Shown here: positions 30,552-31,488 of the stretch, one piece after another
Numbering within the stretch: the stretch's first letter is position 1
How the letters are laid out: the number at the start of each line of letters is the position of its first letter
Source of the DNA: Candidatus Nealsoniibacteriota bacterium
Lineage (GTDB): Bacteria > Patescibacteriota > Minisyncoccia > Minisyncoccales > CSSED10-335
Reading direction: 5' to 3'
DNA length: 31,488 nt
Assembly (NCBI GenBank): GCA_003557585.1
Contig: PWOE01000035.1
Span: 1-31,488, forward strand
Made by a program: the position numbers and the translations under genes
Notes under the pieces: model-generated
Databases searched by the model: none
What the model saw: the letters and a program-made list of their open reading frames with translations, nothing else
What the model was told of the DNA's origin: nothing

Positions 30552-31188
30552 CTTTAATCTCTGAAATATCTAATGAATCTTTAATTAGATGATTGCCAAT
30601 TCTTGTTCTGGTAAGGCCTATGAGATAGGCGCCAGTGCTTAACTCTCTGCCAAGATCTCTAGCCAAGGATCTAATGTAAGCTCCCGGTCCAGAAACAACC
30701 CTGATATCAACTTCTGGATATTTGTATCTAAGTAGCTCTATCTCTTTTATTAAAACTTTTCTCGCTTTTAAGTTAATTTTAATCCCCTTTCTCGACAAAG
30801 CATAGGCTCTTTTGCCACAAACTTTGATTGCACTATAATCTGGCGGCACTTGATCTATCTCTCCCTGGAACAAAGATAATTTTTCCCTTAATTCAGATAT
30901 TTTAGGAGCTTCGCTTGAATTTATCTCTTTTTTCTCTCCTTGTTCATCATCTGTTGAGCTTTCCCAACCAAGCTTAATTTTAGCCAGATATTCTTTCTCT
31001 TTATCAACAAAGAGTGTTATCTTCTTGGTAAATTCTCTTCCGATGGCAACAATCAAAACTCCATCGGCCAAGGGGTCTAATGTCCCAGCATGACCAACTC
31101 TCTTTTCTTTGGTTATCTTTTTTATCTTTTCGACAAGATCATAAGAGGTTGGTCCCTTCGGTTTATAAAATGAATAGATGCCTTGCAT
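30511..31188 (-). CDS. truB: tRNA pseudouridine(55) synthase
   Basis: TruB converts U55 of tRNAs to pseudouridine. From the ATG at 31188 the protein is 225 aa, shorter than E. coli TruB (about 310 aa) because the C-terminal PUA domain is missing. Motifs: YKPKGPTSYDLV, the catalytic aspartate D38 in GHAGTLDPLADGVL, KEYLAKIKLG, and RVVSGPGAYIRSLARDLG. A second ATG at 31206 would add six residues and overlap the upstream membrane gene; the family start (M-x-G-I) favours 31188, two bases after that gene's stop. It overlaps the GT4 gene by 41 bases. Confidence 0.95.
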   Translation of the reverse strand: MQGIYSFYKPKGPTSYDLVEKIKKITKEKRVGHAGTLDPLADGVLIVAIGREFTKKITLFVDKEKEYLAKIKLGWESSTDDEQGEKKEINSSEAPKISELREKLSLFQGEIDQVPPDYSAIKVCGKRAYALSRKGIKINLKARKVLIKEIELLRYKYPEVDIRVVSGPGAYIRSLARDLGRELSTGAYLIGLTRTRIGNHLIKDSLDISEIKDEDINRLNNISLT

Positions 31189-31190
31189 CC

Positions 31191-31488
31191 TTAAGTTACT
31201 AGCCATATCATAATTGCAAAAAGAATATAGGCTAATCCAGATAGTTTCTTATATTTCAAAGGTAGATTTTCCCACCAATTAATCCTTTGCCTAATCTTTC
31301 TTTTAGAAAGAAAAGTAATAGCGATTGCTTTTATTAAAAAGATTAATGAAAAAGAGATTGAAATAATCGAATAGTCGCTCTGCAAGCGAGTACGCCAAAA
31401 GATTGCTGAAAAACCGAGAAAGATAATTCCCCAAAGCCAAAAAGGAACAAAATAGACAATTAAATGAAATATTCTTTTTTCTTTTTTA
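31191..31488 (-). CDS. Multi-pass membrane protein, 5' end outside the window
   Basis: Reading the minus strand from the window edge, an open frame gives about 99 residues with no initiation codon other than a TTG at 31385, so the gene starts beyond 31488. The visible part has four likely membrane helices (HLIVYFVPFWLWGIIFLGF, then SIISISFSLIFLIKAIAITF, and ending LAYILFAIMIWLV) separated by a basic loop, RKIRQRINWW. I do not recognise the family. It ends two bases before the preferred truB start. Confidence 0.65.
   Translation of the reverse strand, partial: KKEKRIFHLIVYFVPFWLWGIIFLGFSAIFWRTRLQSDYSIISISFSLIFLIKAIAITFLSKRKIRQRINWWENLPLKYKKLSGLAYILFAIMIWLVT

Noticed and set aside
1..31488. 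Alternative code with UGA as glycine
   Set aside because: Several full-length genes stop at TGA with normal family lengths (efp, the metallo-hydrolase, pyk), so UGA works as a stop.
1..31488. CRISPR array, transposon or prophage
   Set aside because: No spaced direct repeats, transposase, integrase or phage structural genes are seen. The RecB-like nuclease has no cas neighbours.

Overview
The window is AT-rich, densely packed bacterial chromosome with the standard genetic code: TGA is used as a stop, for example by efp and the metallo-hydrolase. Genes abut or overlap by 4-40 bases, and I see no rRNA, tRNA, CRISPR array, insertion sequence or prophage. Several housekeeping proteins are trimmed. 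PheT lacks its EMAP-II-like tRNA-binding domain, ThrS lacks TGS, ProS lacks the editing insertion, and the uracil-DNA glycosylase lacks its Fe-S cysteines. Together with an RNHCP protein, a lone response-regulator receiver and many small membrane proteins of unknown function, this suggests a Patescibacteria/CPR (Parcubacteria-like) genome. That placement is inference.

Layout. 1-654 is the 5' part of aspS on the minus strand, diverging from a small unknown gene (795-1166). 1188-6010 (minus) holds an ABC exporter, a protein resembling class I terpene synthases, a multi-pass membrane histidine kinase and a single-domain response regulator. 6069-10772 (minus) is pheS-pheT-proS-RNHCP. 10773-11221 is the only long gene-free stretch. 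It carries a divergent pheS promoter, a self-contained small transcription unit (promoter, about 150 nt, terminator) and a T-box leader that controls thrS (11222-12997, plus). Trigger factor and thrS converge on a shared terminator. 14398-18074 (minus) holds yjbQ, a polyprenyl diphosphate synthase, a small membrane protein, murC and thpR. 18114-20631 (plus) holds an unknown gene, a PolX-like HhH protein, fmt and efp. 20618-22112 (minus) holds an archaeal-type UMP kinase, a YbaB protein and a metallo-beta-lactamase-fold hydrolase. 22170-24950 (minus) pairs a CPA2 cation/proton antiporter with an MscS channel. 25007-29383 (minus) holds two small-membrane or secreted genes, a RecB-like nuclease, a UDG, pyruvate kinase and a metallopeptidase. 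29427-31488 (minus) holds truB, a GT4 glycosyltransferase and a membrane protein cut by the window edge.

How they fit together. Most genes serve translation (five aminoacyl-tRNA synthetases, Fmt, EF-P, TruB, trigger factor, ThpR), envelope and osmotic balance (MurC, GT4, antiporter, MscS), or repair (UDG, RecB-like nuclease). Several operon-first genes have a good -10 hexamer 6-9 bases before the ATG and no Shine-Dalgarno sequence, so leaderless mRNAs look common here. The most unusual items are the terpene-synthase-like protein in an apparent operon with a two-component system beside an ABC exporter, the small transcription unit at 10811-10997 with an extended anti-SD-complementary stretch, a pyruvate kinase with lysine at its usual K+ site, and the cysteine-free UDG.
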